From NCBI RefSeq assembly GCF_900105155.1, contig NZ_LT629762.1, positions 310,001 through 374,000 of the forward strand: a stretch of DNA of 64,000 bases, in the 5' to 3' direction. Made by a program: the position numbers and the translations under genes. Origin of the DNA: Pseudomonas prosekii. GTDB taxonomy: Bacteria; Pseudomonadota; Gammaproteobacteria; Pseudomonadales; Pseudomonadaceae. Below the pieces are notes generated by a model. That model was not told the DNA's origin and made no database searches. It saw only the letters and a program-made list of their open reading frames with translations. Shown piece by piece: positions 1 to 8,482 of the stretch. The stretch's first letter is position 1. Each line of letters begins with the position of its first letter.

Positions 1-307
1 CCAACGGGCTCGGCACGTCCACGCGCAATCGCCCCCGGGGCAATACGGCGGCGCTCGACAGGCTGGTTTCGGCGTCGTCCATGTCAGCCAGCAGGCGCAG
101 AACCCGTTCGTAAAACACCGCGCCGTCGGCAGTCACGTTGACCTTGCGCGTGGTGCGGTTGAGCAGTTTGACCCGCAGCCGCGCCTCCAATTGCTGCACC
201 AGTTGCGTCACGCTGGTTTTGCTCATGTGCAGCGTCTCGGCAGCCTTGGTGAAACTGCCGGTTTCCACCACTCGCGCAAAGGCCTGCATCGCGTCAAAAC
301 GGTCCAT
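1..307 (-). CDS. LysR-family transcriptional regulator, N-terminal part (cut by window edge)
   Basis: Reading leftwards from ATG at 307, the frame stays open to the edge. It encodes MDRFDAMQAFARVVETGSFT and then a winged helix-turn-helix with the KAAETLHMSKTSVTQLVQQLE pattern typical of LysR proteins, especially the AaeR/DmlR-like group that starts MDRFDAM. About 102 residues are visible: the DNA-binding domain and linker helix, plus RGRLRVDVPSPL at the start of the effector domain. It lies divergent to the RidA gene at 445, which is a candidate target by the usual LysR arrangement, but that is inference. The effector domain lies outside the window, so the ligand cannot be guessed. Confidence 0.9.
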   Translation of the reverse strand, partial: MDRFDAMQAFARVVETGSFTKAAETLHMSKTSVTQLVQQLEARLRVKLLNRTTRKVNVTADGAVFYERVLRLLADMDDAETSLSSAAVLPRGRLRVDVPSPL

Positions 308-444
308 ATCGCCTCGGATTGTTTGGGATTGGCAAACAGTGATGGCTAAGGTTGCCGGTTTATCGGGTCGGCGCAAGTGCCTAGAGTCGGTTCATCGTTA
401 ACCCGGGTCGGACCTGACCCTGATGCACTTCTGGAGGCACCGTT

Positions 445-843
445 ATGACACCGCGCGATGTAGTTTTCCCCGCTGGACGCCAGGCACTTTACGACATCAA
501 CCGTTACTCGCCAGCGATCAAATCCAATGGCTTTTTATTCGTCTCTGGGCAAGTCGGCAGCCGCGAGGACGGTTCGCCGGAACCGGACCTGCAAACCCAA
601 GTGCGGCGCGCGTTCACCAACCTCAATGCGATCCTCGAAGCGGCCGGTTGCACGTTCGACGACGTGATCGACGTCACGGGATTTATCGTCGATCCAGCGA
701 AAAACTTCGAAGCAGTCTGGGCCGTGGTGCCGGAGTTTTGGGGTAACGCGCCGCACCCGACACTGACCTGCATCGGCGTGACGTGGCTGTACGGCTTCGA
801 TTTCGAGATCAAGGTCATCGCCAAATTGCCGGAAACCGCCTGA
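445..843 (+). CDS. RidA/YjgF/YER057c family protein
   Basis: A 132-residue protein of the usual RidA length, starting with ATG after a GGAGG box 8 bases upstream. Family features include INRYSPAIKSNGFLFVSGQVG near residues 18-40, the helix with RRAFTNLNAILEAAG, and the final beta strand FEIKVIAKLP. Canonical RidA enzymes hydrolyse reactive 2-aminoacrylate-type imines using an arginine in a P-x-R-x-x-V motif. Here the corresponding stretch reads HPTLTCIGV with no arginine, so classic imine deaminase activity is doubtful and a different substrate is likely. It lies divergent from a LysR gene and 140 bases before the YdeP-type oxidoreductase. A second RidA at 38595 retains the arginine. Confidence 0.88.
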   Translation: MTPRDVVFPAGRQALYDINRYSPAIKSNGFLFVSGQVGSREDGSPEPDLQTQVRRAFTNLNAILEAAGCTFDDVIDVTGFIVDPAKNFEAVWAVVPEFWGNAPHPTLTCIGVTWLYGFDFEIKVIAKLPETA

Positions 844-986
844 CCCGCAGGCAAAACCCACGGCGAGGGAGCCTGCTCCCCCGCCCAATCGGCCGCAGGC
901 GGCTTTCATAATTCTTCTCGAACCTTTTAAAACGCGCCCCCGTCCTAGCTCTATCAACTTGCCGATAAAGCCTGCCGGAGTGGCCG

Positions 987-3287
987 ATGCTCATTCATCC
1001 GAAAAAACATTTTCACCCCTACACCCACGCGAGCGGCGGCTGGGGTTCGGCGCAATCGGTGATGAAAATCCTCTGGCGCGAACAGGCGTTTGCCAAAGGT
1101 TCGGTGGCGTTGCTCAAACAGAACAAACCGGATGGTTTCGCCTGTGTCAGTTGCGCCTGGGCCAAGCCCGGCCGGCCGCACGCGCTGGAGTTTTGCGAGA
1201 ACGGCGCCAAGGCCACTGCATGGGAGCTGACGTCGCTGAAAACCGACCCGGCGTTCTTCACCCGGCACACCCTCACCGAACTGCGGCAATGGCCCGATTA
1301 CGATTTGGAGCAGCACGGGCGGCTGACTCATCCGCTGCGTTACGACGCGGCCAGCGACCGTTATCAGGAAACATCCTGGGACGAGGCTTATCGCGAGATC
1401 GGCGCGCAGTTGCAGACGATGCAGCCCGACAGCGTGGTGTTTTACGCCTCCGGGCGCGCCTCGCTGGAAACCTCGTTCATGTACCAGTTGTTCGCCCGCG
1501 CCTACGGCACCAACAACCTGCCCGACAGCTCGAACATGTGCCACGAAAGCACTTCGGTGGGTTTGCAGGAAAGCATCGGCGTGCCGGTCGGCACGGTGAC
1601 GCTGGACGATTTCGAGCACACCGATTGCCTGTTTTTCTTCGGCCAGAACGTCGGCAGCAACGCGCCGCGCATGCTTCATCAATTGCAGGACGTGCGCAAA
1701 CGCGATGTGCCGATCATCACCTTCAACCCTTTGCGCGAGCGCGGCCTGGAGCGTTTCGTCAATCCGCAGTCCCCCATCGAGATGCTCACGCCGGCATCGA
1801 CCCTCATCAGCACCCAATACCACCAAGTGGCGATTGGCGGCGACACGGCAGCGCTGATCGGCCTGGCCAAGGTGTTGCTGGACATGGAGGATCGCGCGCC
1901 GTCGACCATTCTCGATCACGCTTTTATCGCCGAACACACCCAGGGTTTCGACGCCTTCGCGAGCATGGTTCGCGGCTGTCACTGGCAACAGATCGAACGC
2001 CAATCCGGCTTGAGCCGGGGCGCGCTGGAAGCGGCGGCGACGGTGTACGCGCAGAGTGAACGGGTGATGTTTATTTACGGCATGGGCATGACTCAGCACC
2101 GGCATGGTGTGCAGAACGTGCAAATGCTGGTGAACCTGCTGCTGATGCGCGGCAATTTCGGCAAACCGGGCGCCGGGATTTGCCCGGTGCGCGGGCATTC
2201 CAATGTGCAAGGTCAACGCACGGTGGGCATTACCGAAGACCCGAAAAAAGTCCCGGTCGATTTGATCGAGGAGCAATTCGGTTTCAAGGTGCCGGAGCAA
2301 ATGGGCTTATGCACGGTGGATGCCTGCGAAGGCATTCTCGCCGGGCAAGTGCGCGGTTTTATTGGTCTGGGCGGTAATTTCCTGCGGGCGATTCCCGACA
2401 CTTCGCGCATGGAGCCGGCGTGGCAATCGCTTGAACTGAACGTGCAGATCGCCACCAAACTCAATCGTACGCACTTGGTCCCCGCGCAGAATCAATGGTT
2501 GCTGCCGTGCCTGGGCCGCATCGAGATCGACCGGCAAAACGGCGTCGCGCAAACCTGGGCCACCGAGGACAGCACCGGTTGCATCCACGGCTGGCATGGC
2601 AGCGCCGAGCCGGTCAGCCCGCACGTGCGCGCGGAGGCGAGCATCATCGCCGGCCTGGCCACGGCCGCCCTGCCCTCCGCCAGTTCCATCGACTGGCTGG
2701 GCTGGAGCAGCGACTATTCGCGCGTGCGCTCGGCCATCGCCAAAACCTACCCGCACATCTTCCACGACATGGAAACGCGCATGGCCGAACCCGGCGGTTT
2801 CCATCGACCCATTGCGGTGGCCAAACGCGAATGGCTGACCGAGAGCGGCAAGGCGCAGTTCATCAATCCAAGCACGCTGAATGAGGATGACGACGTCAGC
2901 CCCGGCGACATCCCGCGCGATGTCCTGCAACTGATGACGCTGCGCAGCAACGATCAATTCAACACGACCATTTATGGCTATGAAGACCGTTTCCGTGGGA
3001 TCAGCGGCACGCGTGAAGTGATTTTCATGCACTGCAATGACATCGCGCGGCTGGGCTTCAAGGTCGGCCAACGGGTGTTGCTGACCACGGCGATAGAGCC
3101 CGAAGTGAAGCGTCAGGTCGGGCCGTTGGAGATCGTCGCGTATGACATTCCCGAGGGCTGCGCGGCAGCGTATTACCCCGAATGCAATCCGCTGGTGCCG
3201 CTGTGGCACCACGCCGAACGCAGCAAAGTCCCCGCCGCGAAATCCGTGCCGATCCGCCTGAGCCCGGCATCCACCCAACCCCTGTAG
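987..3287 (+). CDS. FdhF/YdeP family molybdopterin-dependent oxidoreductase
   Basis: A 766-residue protein with GGAG 7 bases before ATG. It matches the YdeP branch of the DMSO reductase/formate dehydrogenase superfamily. The N-terminus carries CVSCAWAKPG, part of the reduced cysteine motif of this branch, followed by the molybdopterin-binding domains (around residues 100-480: LYQLFARAYGTNN, GQNVGSNAPR, ANIHGW-like stretches) and a C-terminal molydopterin-dinucleotide binding barrel (around 630-750). YdeP proteins have been linked to acid stress in enterobacteria, but the substrate is unknown. No partner subunit or maturation gene is adjacent, so it is probably a soluble cytoplasmic enzyme using an unidentified acceptor. 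Family assignment is firm; a formate dehydrogenase activity should not be assumed. Confidence 0.9.
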   Translation: MLIHPKKHFHPYTHASGGWGSAQSVMKILWREQAFAKGSVALLKQNKPDGFACVSCAWAKPGRPHALEFCENGAKATAWELTSLKTDPAFFTRHTLTELRQWPDYDLEQHGRLTHPLRYDAASDRYQETSWDEAYREIGAQLQTMQPDSVVFYASGRASLETSFMYQLFARAYGTNNLPDSSNMCHESTSVGLQESIGVPVGTVTLDDFEHTDCLFFFGQNVGSNAPRMLHQLQDVRKRDVPIITFNPLRERGLERFVNPQSPIEMLTPASTLISTQYHQVAIGGDTAALIGLAKVLLDMEDRAPSTILDHAFIAEHTQGFDAFASMVRGCHWQQIERQSGLSRGALEAAATVYAQSERVMFIYGMGMTQHRHGVQNVQMLVNLLLMRGNFGKPGAGICPVRGHSNVQGQRTVGITEDPKKVPVDLIEEQFGFKVPEQMGLCTVDACEGILAGQVRGFIGLGGNFLRAIPDTSRMEPAWQSLELNVQIATKLNRTHLVPAQNQWLLPCLGRIEIDRQNGVAQTWATEDSTGCIHGWHGSAEPVSPHVRAEASIIAGLATAALPSASSIDWLGWSSDYSRVRSAIAKTYPHIFHDMETRMAEPGGFHRPIAVAKREWLTESGKAQFINPSTLNEDDDVSPGDIPRDVLQLMTLRSNDQFNTTIYGYEDRFRGISGTREVIFMHCNDIARLGFKVGQRVLLTTAIEPEVKRQVGPLEIVAYDIPEGCAAAYYPECNPLVPLWHHAERSKVPAAKSVPIRLSPASTQPL

Positions 3288-3374
3288 GAGCGAGGCTTGC
3301 CCGCGAAAGCGTTCTACCGGCAACAATGATGTTGACTGACACGGCGCCTTCGCGGGCAAGCCTCGCTCCTACAG
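3282..3374. repeat. REP doublet (inverted pair of REP elements)
   Basis: Two REP units of about 25 bases in inverted orientation (CTGTAGGAGCGAGGCTTGCC... and its complement) flank a spacer of about 40 bases. The left unit overlaps the last codons of the upstream oxidoreductase gene. Near-identical doublets occur at 9719-9791 and 14758-14844. Such Pseudomonas REPINs are spread by RAYT transposases; none is encoded in this window. Confidence 0.85.
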
Positions 3375-3499
3375 GGTGCAGTTGCTTGCGGCTGAGGACA
3401 TCCCGGCCTATGGTCGTAGGCAGATTTGCCAGGCAGTGATCAGCAGCGTTTTGCTATCAATGGCTGGCCATCCAGTGCAAATCCACAGGAGGTGAAGAC

Positions 3500-4876
3500 A
3501 TGCCAAACAACACCCGCCCCGCCGTGCTCGAACTGATCGGCAATACGCCGCTGGTGCGCGTCAGCCGCTTTGATACCGGGCCGTGCACGCTGTTTCTCAA
3601 ACTCGAATCGCAGAACCCCGGCGGTTCGATCAAGGACCGCATCGGCCTGGCGATGATCGACGCCGCCGAGCGCGACGGTCGCCTCAAACCCGGCGGCACC
3701 ATCGTTGAAGCCACCGCCGGCAACACCGGTTTGGGCCTGGCGCTGGTCGGGCGCGCCAAGGGTTATCGGGTGGTGTTGGTGGTGCCGGACAAGATGTCCA
3801 CCGAGAAGGTCTTGCACCTCAAAGCCATGGGCGCCGAAGTGCACATCACCCGCTCCGATGTCGGCAAGGGTCATCCCGAGTATTACCAGGACGTCGCCGC
3901 GCGTTTGGCCAAGGACATTCCCGACGCGTTTTTCGCCGACCAATTCAATAACCCGGCGAACCCGCTGGCCCACGAATGCAGCACCGCGCCGGAAATCTGG
4001 GCGCAAACCCAGCATGACCTCGATGCGATTGTGGTCGGCGTCGGGTCGGCCGGCACGTTGACCGGCCTCACCCGTTTCTTCAAGCGCGTACAACCGAATC
4101 TGCAAATGGTTCTCGCCGACCCCATCGGCTCGGTGATGGCCGAATACAGCCGCACCGGCACCCTCGGCACGCCCGGTTCGTGGGCGGTGGAAGGCATTGG
4201 CGAAGATTTTATTCCGTCGATTGCCGACCTCTCCAGCGTGCGCCACGCCTACTCGATCAGCGACGAAGAAAGCTTCGATCACGCGCGCCAATTGCTCCGC
4301 GCCGAGGGCATTCTCGGCGGTTCATCGACCGGCACGTTGCTCGCCGCAGCCCTGCGTTATTGCCGCGAGCAGACCGAGCCGAAGCGCGTGGTCACGTTCG
4401 TCTGCGACACCGGCACGCGTTATCTGTCGAAGGTCTACAACGACCAATGGATGAACGATCAGGGCCTGCTCAAATACAAACATTACGGCGATTTGCGCGA
4501 CTTGATCGCGCGGCGTTTCGAGGACGGCCGGGTAATCAGCGTCGGCCCGGATGACACCTTGCTCACGGCGTTCCAGCGCATGCGCCTGGCGGACGTTTCG
4601 CAACTGCCGGTGCTGGTCGACGGGCAGCAACTGGTCGGGGTGATCGACGAGTCGGATATCCTCCTCGGCATGCAGGAAGACGCCTCGCACTTTCGCATGA
4701 CCGTCGCCAGCGCCATGACCGGCAAGTTGCAAACCTTGCCGCCGAGCGCCAGTCTGGCACAACTGCAAGCCGAACTTGATCGCGGACTGGTGGCGATCAT
4801 TGCCGACGCGGCGGGCTTCCACGGTTTGATTACGCGCGTCGATTTGCTCAACCATTTACGGAGATCCCTTACATGA
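3500..4876 (+). CDS. Cystathionine beta-synthase (PLP-dependent, with C-terminal CBS domain pair)
   Basis: A 458-residue protein preceded by a strong AGGAGGTG box. It condenses serine (or O-acetylserine) with homocysteine to cystathionine, the first step of reverse transsulfuration. The PLP-binding lysine is K45 in GGSIKDRIG. The glycine-rich phosphate loop is at TAGNTG, and GSSTG near residue 275 follows the fold-type-II pattern. After the catalytic domain (1 to about 325) comes a Bateman module with two CBS motifs (about 335-455), the usual site of adenosyl-ligand control. Its stop overlaps the start of the next gene by ATGA, so it is translationally coupled to the gamma-lyase. This fits the two-gene transsulfuration operon of pseudomonads. 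Confidence 0.93.
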   Translation: MPNNTRPAVLELIGNTPLVRVSRFDTGPCTLFLKLESQNPGGSIKDRIGLAMIDAAERDGRLKPGGTIVEATAGNTGLGLALVGRAKGYRVVLVVPDKMSTEKVLHLKAMGAEVHITRSDVGKGHPEYYQDVAARLAKDIPDAFFADQFNNPANPLAHECSTAPEIWAQTQHDLDAIVVGVGSAGTLTGLTRFFKRVQPNLQMVLADPIGSVMAEYSRTGTLGTPGSWAVEGIGEDFIPSIADLSSVRHAYSISDEESFDHARQLLRAEGILGGSSTGTLLAAALRYCREQTEPKRVVTFVCDTGTRYLSKVYNDQWMNDQGLLKYKHYGDLRDLIARRFEDGRVISVGPDDTLLTAFQRMRLADVSQLPVLVDGQQLVGVIDESDILLGMQEDASHFRMTVASAMTGKLQTLPPSASLAQLQAELDRGLVAIIADAAGFHGLITRVDLLNHLRRSLT

Positions 4877-6051
4877 GTCAACACGATGAAACCGGCGCGC
4901 CACGCGCTTTCGCCACTCGGGTGATCCACGCGGGCCAGGTTCCAGACCCGTCGACCGGGGCGCTGATGCCGCCGATCTACGCTAACTCAACGTACCTGCA
5001 ATCGAGCCCCGGCGTGCACAAAGGCCTCGATTACGGGCGCTCGCACAACCCGACGCGCTTTGCTTTGGAGCGCTGCGTCGCCGACCTTGAGGGCGGCACC
5101 CAGGCGTTCGCGTTTGCTTCCGGGCTGGCAGCGATTTCCACCGTGCTCGAACTGCTCGATGCCGGTTCGCACATCGTTTCCGGCAATGACTTGTACGGCG
5201 GCACTTTCCGTCTGTTCGACAAAGTGCGCCAACGCAGCGCCGGGCACAGTTTCAGCTACGTTGACCTGACCGACCTGTCGGCGTTCGAAGCCTCGCTGCA
5301 GGACGACACGCGGATGGTCTGGGTCGAAACCCCGAGCAACCCGCTGTTGAGCCTGACCGATCTGGCCGCCATCGCCCGCGTCTGCCGCGCCCGCGGCATT
5401 ATCTGCGTCGCCGACAACACCTTCGCCAGCCCGTGGATTCAGCGGCCGCTGGAGTTGGGTTTCGACATCGTCGTGCACTCGACCACCAAATACCTGAATG
5501 GCCACTCTGATGTGATCGGCGGCATCGCTGTTGTCGGCAACAACCCGGACCTGGCTGAACGCCTGGGCTTTTTGCAGAATTCGGTCGGCGCAATTTCCGG
5601 TCCGTTTGACGCCTTTCTGACCTTGCGCGGCGTGAAAACGTTGGCACTGCGCATGGAGCGCCACTGCAGCAACGCGCTGGAACTGGCGCAATGGCTGGAA
5701 TCTCAGCCGCAGGTGTCGCGGGTCTATTACCCGGGGCTGCCGTCGCATCCGCAGCACGAGTTGGCTAAGCGGCAAATGCGCGGGTTTGGCGGGATGATTT
5801 CGGTGGACCTGAACACAGACTTGGCCGGTTCGAAACGCTTTCTGGAGAACGTGAAGATTTTCGCGTTGGCGGAAAGTCTGGGCGGCGTTGAGAGTTTGAT
5901 CGAGCACCCGGCGATCATGACCCACGCAAGTATTCCGGCGGAAACCCGGGCGCAGTTGGGCATTGGTGACGGCTTGGTGCGCCTGTCGGTGGGCGTCGAA
6001 GACGTAGAAGATCTGCGCGCAGATCTGGCGCAGGCGTTGGCGACGATTTAA
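4873..6051 (+). CDS. Cystathionine gamma-lyase / trans-sulfuration enzyme family (PLP)
   Basis: A 392-residue Cys/Met metabolism PLP enzyme, a normal length for the family. Family signatures are FATRVIHAGQ at the N-terminus, Y-G-R-S-x-N-P-T at 54-61, and the PLP lysine K206 in VVHSTTKYLNGHSDVIGG. It overlaps the beta-synthase gene by four bases (ATGA). Context and sequence favour gamma-lyase (cystathionine to cysteine, 2-oxobutanoate and ammonia) over cystathionine gamma-synthase, but the two are hard to separate by eye. Together the pair makes cysteine from methionine-derived homocysteine. The transcript probably ends in the inverted repeats around 6088-6293. Confidence 0.92.
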   Translation: MSQHDETGAPRAFATRVIHAGQVPDPSTGALMPPIYANSTYLQSSPGVHKGLDYGRSHNPTRFALERCVADLEGGTQAFAFASGLAAISTVLELLDAGSHIVSGNDLYGGTFRLFDKVRQRSAGHSFSYVDLTDLSAFEASLQDDTRMVWVETPSNPLLSLTDLAAIARVCRARGIICVADNTFASPWIQRPLELGFDIVVHSTTKYLNGHSDVIGGIAVVGNNPDLAERLGFLQNSVGAISGPFDAFLTLRGVKTLALRMERHCSNALELAQWLESQPQVSRVYYPGLPSHPQHELAKRQMRGFGGMISVDLNTDLAGSKRFLENVKIFALAESLGGVESLIEHPAIMTHASIPAETRAQLGIGDGLVRLSVGVEDVEDLRADLAQALATI

Positions 6052-6087
6052 GCAAAAGTGAAATAGACAAGCCCCACCACAACACCT

Positions 6088-6222
6088 TGTAGCAGCTGGC
6101 GGAGCCTGCGTTCGGCTGCGCAGCAGTCGCGAAACCAGTCACTGTGGTGTGTCAGAAAAAACTCGCGCAAAACAAATGGCGACTGCTGCGCAGCCGAACG
6201 CAGGCTTCGCCAGCTGCTACAG
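6088..6222. repeat. Large inverted REP-like repeat (GTAGCAGCTGGCG family)
   Basis: Two arms of about 43 bases, beginning TTGTAGCAGCTGGCG and ending in CGCCAGCTGCTACA, face each other around a spacer of about 45 bases. Each arm contains an inner palindrome (CTGCGTTCGGCTGCGCAGCAG). This is a different sequence family from the GTAGGAGCGAGG doublets elsewhere in the window. Confidence 0.8.
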
Positions 6223-6263
6223 GGGATTCGTGTTGGCTGGGAGAATGGTTTGTCAGTAGGTGA

Positions 6264-6293
6264 AAAGGGGACAGTGATCTGTCCCCTTTTTTT
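6264..6293. terminator. Rho-independent terminator (GGGGACAG stem)
   Basis: A perfect stem AAGGGGACAG/CTGTCCCCTT with a TGAT loop, followed by T7 on the plus strand and preceded by A4. It can end the transsulfuration operon and, on the other strand, the stress operon whose last gene stops at 6298. The stem belongs to the same GGGGACAG/GGGGACGG repeat family as elements at 28184 and 61773. Confidence 0.8.
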
Positions 6294-6297
6294 GGCT

Positions 6298-7131
6298 TTA
6301 TGAAGTACCCAGCCCTTGCGACAAATCCGCCGGATTACCCGGATTAACTGGATTCACCCGAGGCTCCGTTTGCGGTTTCGCTTCGGGATCGGTGTGTTCG
6401 GTGGTCCTTGTCACCGTATCGCGCACCGCTTCAAACCCCTCCTGCGCCTGATGTTTGACCTTATCGGCCAAGTCCGCGCTGGTCTTGCCCAGATAACGAC
6501 GCTCAACCGTAGTCGATGGCAACGCCGCGCCCAGCAGCGCGCCAAACGCGATGCCTGCGGCCGCGACCATCAGCGGTTGTTCCTGCAGCAGGTTGGTCAA
6601 TTGTTGCCCCACCACCTGCGAATTGCGCCGCAGTTTTTCGCCGGCATCGTGCGCGGCATGGCTGAAGTTTTCGCTGGCAGCGCCGAGGCGATCACCCGTG
6701 CTGGCGGCCTTGTCCTTCAACGATTGATAACCGTCCTTCAGCGAATCGCCTGCCTGATGCAGTCGGTCGCGCGCGCCATCAATGCCGTCCGCCAGGCCGT
6801 CGGCCCATTCGCTGGCAGTGTTTTGATCCGGCCCGACGCGATAACCGGGCCGCGCGGTTGGCGGGCGATTCTGGCTGACCATCAGCCATAACAATCCCAC
6901 CGAGGTCAGCACCGCCGGCACCGGATTATTGCGCACGCTGGTGCCCAGATTGGTCAGGAACGTGGTGCCGTTGCTTTGCATCATGCCCAGCGCCTGATCG
7001 AACATCTGCCCCGGCGTGAACTTGCTTTCCAGCGCGTCGACGATGTGGCCAATGCTTGCCCGTTGCGCATCGATTTCGCGCTCGATGGTTTCCGGACTCT
7101 TGCCTGCTTCAGCTTCAAATTCGCGGTTCAT
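6298..7131 (-). CDS. DUF3618 domain membrane protein
   Basis: A 277-residue protein whose N-terminus (SPETIEREIDAQRASIGHIVDALESKFTPG, with the R-x-x-I/L-x-x-T/A-x-x-A/L-E pattern) is the DUF3618 helix. A transmembrane segment follows at about 70-90 (VLTSVGLLWLMVSQ), then a long amphipathic and probably coiled-coil region (about 110-190). A second hydrophobic stretch, PLMVAAAGIAFGALLGAALP, lies near 205 and resembles the C-terminal anchor of YqjD/ElaB proteins. It is the last of three genes joined by ATGA overlaps. A role at the inner membrane in stress or stationary phase is inferred from relatives; no biochemical function is known. Confidence 0.85.
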   Translation of the reverse strand: MNREFEAEAGKSPETIEREIDAQRASIGHIVDALESKFTPGQMFDQALGMMQSNGTTFLTNLGTSVRNNPVPAVLTSVGLLWLMVSQNRPPTARPGYRVGPDQNTASEWADGLADGIDGARDRLHQAGDSLKDGYQSLKDKAASTGDRLGAASENFSHAAHDAGEKLRRNSQVVGQQLTNLLQEQPLMVAAAGIAFGALLGAALPSTTVERRYLGKTSADLADKVKHQAQEGFEAVRDTVTRTTEHTDPEAKPQTEPRVNPVNPGNPADLSQGLGTS

Positions 7132-7562
7132 GACACTCTCCTGCGCAGCGCTTCCTGGTCTTTATTCAAGGCATCCAGCGTGCGATCCGGCTTGAAATGG
7201 GACGGCTCGAATTGCTTCTTGCCCGACTGCAACATGGTGAAGCCAATGATCATCACCACCACGCCGACGATCAGCGCAGCCAGCCATGGCGCCATGAACA
7301 TGCTCAGCCCGTACACCGCCGACATCAGCAAGATGATCAAACCGGCAAGCAACACAATCGCGCCGCCGGCGACCGCCGCCACGCCTGCCTTGAGCGTGGT
7401 GAGGCTGGCCTGGAATTCAGCCTTGGCCAACGCCAGTTCCTTGGAAAACAGCACCGGCACTTCGTGGGACAACTGTCGCAACAACCCGACAATCGAAGCG
7501 TCCTGTTCCGCCGCTGGCAGCGGTCTTGAACCCGGCAATTCGGTATCTTGCTTGTTCATCAC
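7128..7562 (-). CDS. YqjE-like / phage-holin-superfamily membrane protein
   Basis: A 144-residue protein with a short hydrophilic N-terminus, then an amphipathic helix (LLRQLSHEVPVLFSKELALAKAE) and two transmembrane helices at about 55-105. This is the layout of the YqjE/DUF1469 group, often labelled phage holin superfamily III. There is no phage context here. The gene overlaps both neighbours by four bases, so all three proteins are probably made together as an envelope complex. By analogy with E. coli yqjCDE it is likely a stress-induced inner-membrane protein. Confidence 0.85.
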   Translation of the reverse strand: MMNKQDTELPGSRPLPAAEQDASIVGLLRQLSHEVPVLFSKELALAKAEFQASLTTLKAGVAAVAGGAIVLLAGLIILLMSAVYGLSMFMAPWLAALIVGVVVMIIGFTMLQSGKKQFEPSHFKPDRTLDALNKDQEALRRRVS

Positions 7563-8209
7563 AGTTCTCCTCGATTGGCTGGCGAGATCGGTGGCTGGGT
7601 TGTCGCGAAGTCCGACGGATGTTCGTACTCGCTCGGTGCTGCGGGCGTGCCGCCGGTGGCCAGACCGGGGTTTGGCTCGGCGCGCGAAGGCACGGACGTT
7701 TCATAAGGGCGCTGGGCGCCGAAGCCCGATGCGGGCGGCACGGAATGCCCGGCAGCCGGATCCTTTTCACTGGTCGTCGTCGCCGCTGCGCTGGTGCCTG
7801 CTTTGAGGAAACGCGACAAACCGAAGCCCAGCGCAATGCTGCCGGCGACAAACAATGCCGGGTTATTGCGCGCCAGTTCGGCGCCGTCGTGCAGCAGTTG
7901 TTCGGCGCTCTTGCCGCGCAGATTTTTCGCCAGCCCGCTCATCGACTCGGCGACATCCGCGAGGTAGTCGGACATGCCCAAAGCGTCCTTGTCTTCCATG
8001 CCGGAAACGAAGGATTTTGCCCCTTGGGCCAAGGCCTCGATTTGCTCCGCAGCGCTGTCGCGGTATTGCCCGAATTGCGCATCCGCCTGTTGCCGGGCAT
8101 TGCCGAGCACCTCGGTGACATCCTCTTTCAAGTGATCAAATTGCTGTTCAGGCTTTGCATTGCCCTGACCCTCGGCCTGCGTCCCAGCCCTGTTATCTGA
8201 AGTATTCAT
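7559..8209 (-). CDS. YqjD/ElaB-like membrane-anchored stress protein
   Basis: A 216-residue protein when started at ATG 8209, which has GCGAGGGT just upstream. A longer frame to 8347 exists but lacks a ribosome site and family similarity. The middle (QFDHLKEDVTEVLGNARQQADAQF... to about 100) is an alanine-rich amphipathic helix. NPALFVAGSIALGFGLSRFLK at about 115-135 is the glycine-containing C-terminal anchor typical of ElaB/YqjD, which tether inactive ribosomes to the membrane in stationary phase in E. coli. An unstructured proline-rich tail of about 75 residues follows, which the E. coli proteins lack. It is the first gene of the operon and sits opposite a GAACTC promoter-like box. Confidence 0.8.
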   Translation of the reverse strand: MNTSDNRAGTQAEGQGNAKPEQQFDHLKEDVTEVLGNARQQADAQFGQYRDSAAEQIEALAQGAKSFVSGMEDKDALGMSDYLADVAESMSGLAKNLRGKSAEQLLHDGAELARNNPALFVAGSIALGFGLSRFLKAGTSAAATTTSEKDPAAGHSVPPASGFGAQRPYETSVPSRAEPNPGLATGGTPAAPSEYEHPSDFATTQPPISPANRGEL

Positions 8210-8282
8210 GGCTACCCTCGCCTTGCGATTTAACAAGCGTTTTCGGGTCTGCCACGAATCAGCCGCAGCTGCCCTTATTGAT

Positions 8283-8310
8283 GATGACGAAGCGCCGTTG
8301 CCGGGAGTTC
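8283..8310 (-). promoter_or_regulatory. Candidate AlgU (sigma-22)-type promoter for the stress operon
   Basis: On the minus strand, GAACTC at 8310-8305 is followed after 17 bases by TCATC at 8287-8283. This approximates the AlgU/RpoE pattern GAACTT-N16/17-TCTGA and lies about 75 bases before the start codon at 8209. The match is imperfect. Confidence 0.35.
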
Positions 8311-8412
8311 CAAGAAAATGATGAGCGACACAACAAGTCGGACGCATGACCCTTCACGGTTGGCGAAATTGGTCACGGAGGACCGCTAGTCCCAGTTGTC
8401 GGCAACTGGCTT

Positions 8413-8440
8413 GAACTTCCAATCGCCAATGCGCCTCTCC
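8413..8440 (+). promoter_or_regulatory. Candidate AlgU (sigma-22)-type promoter for the alcohol dehydrogenase
   Basis: GAACTT at 8413-8418 is followed by a 17-base gap and TCTCC at 8436-8440, 43 bases before the ATG at 8483. The -35 match is exact and the -10 is partial. The divergent stress operon has a similar box, which supports co-regulation. Confidence 0.4.
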
Positions 8441-8482
8441 CACTTACCATCCAGAAATCCGCAATGAAGGGAGCAGGACATC

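Noticed and set aside
954..2300. Long minus-strand open frame (448 codons) opposite the YdeP-type gene
   Set aside because: Its translation is rich in His, Arg and Gln with no domain pattern, typical of the antisense of a GC-rich gene; the plus strand has clear family motifs.
987..3287. Classical formate dehydrogenase
   Set aside because: The cysteine motif, lack of partner subunits and overall pattern fit the YdeP branch, whose substrate is unknown.
7128..7562. Prophage suggestion from the phage-holin-type name of the YqjE-like protein
   Set aside because: No other phage gene is nearby, and the operon with ElaB-like and DUF3618 proteins is the usual stress-protein setting.
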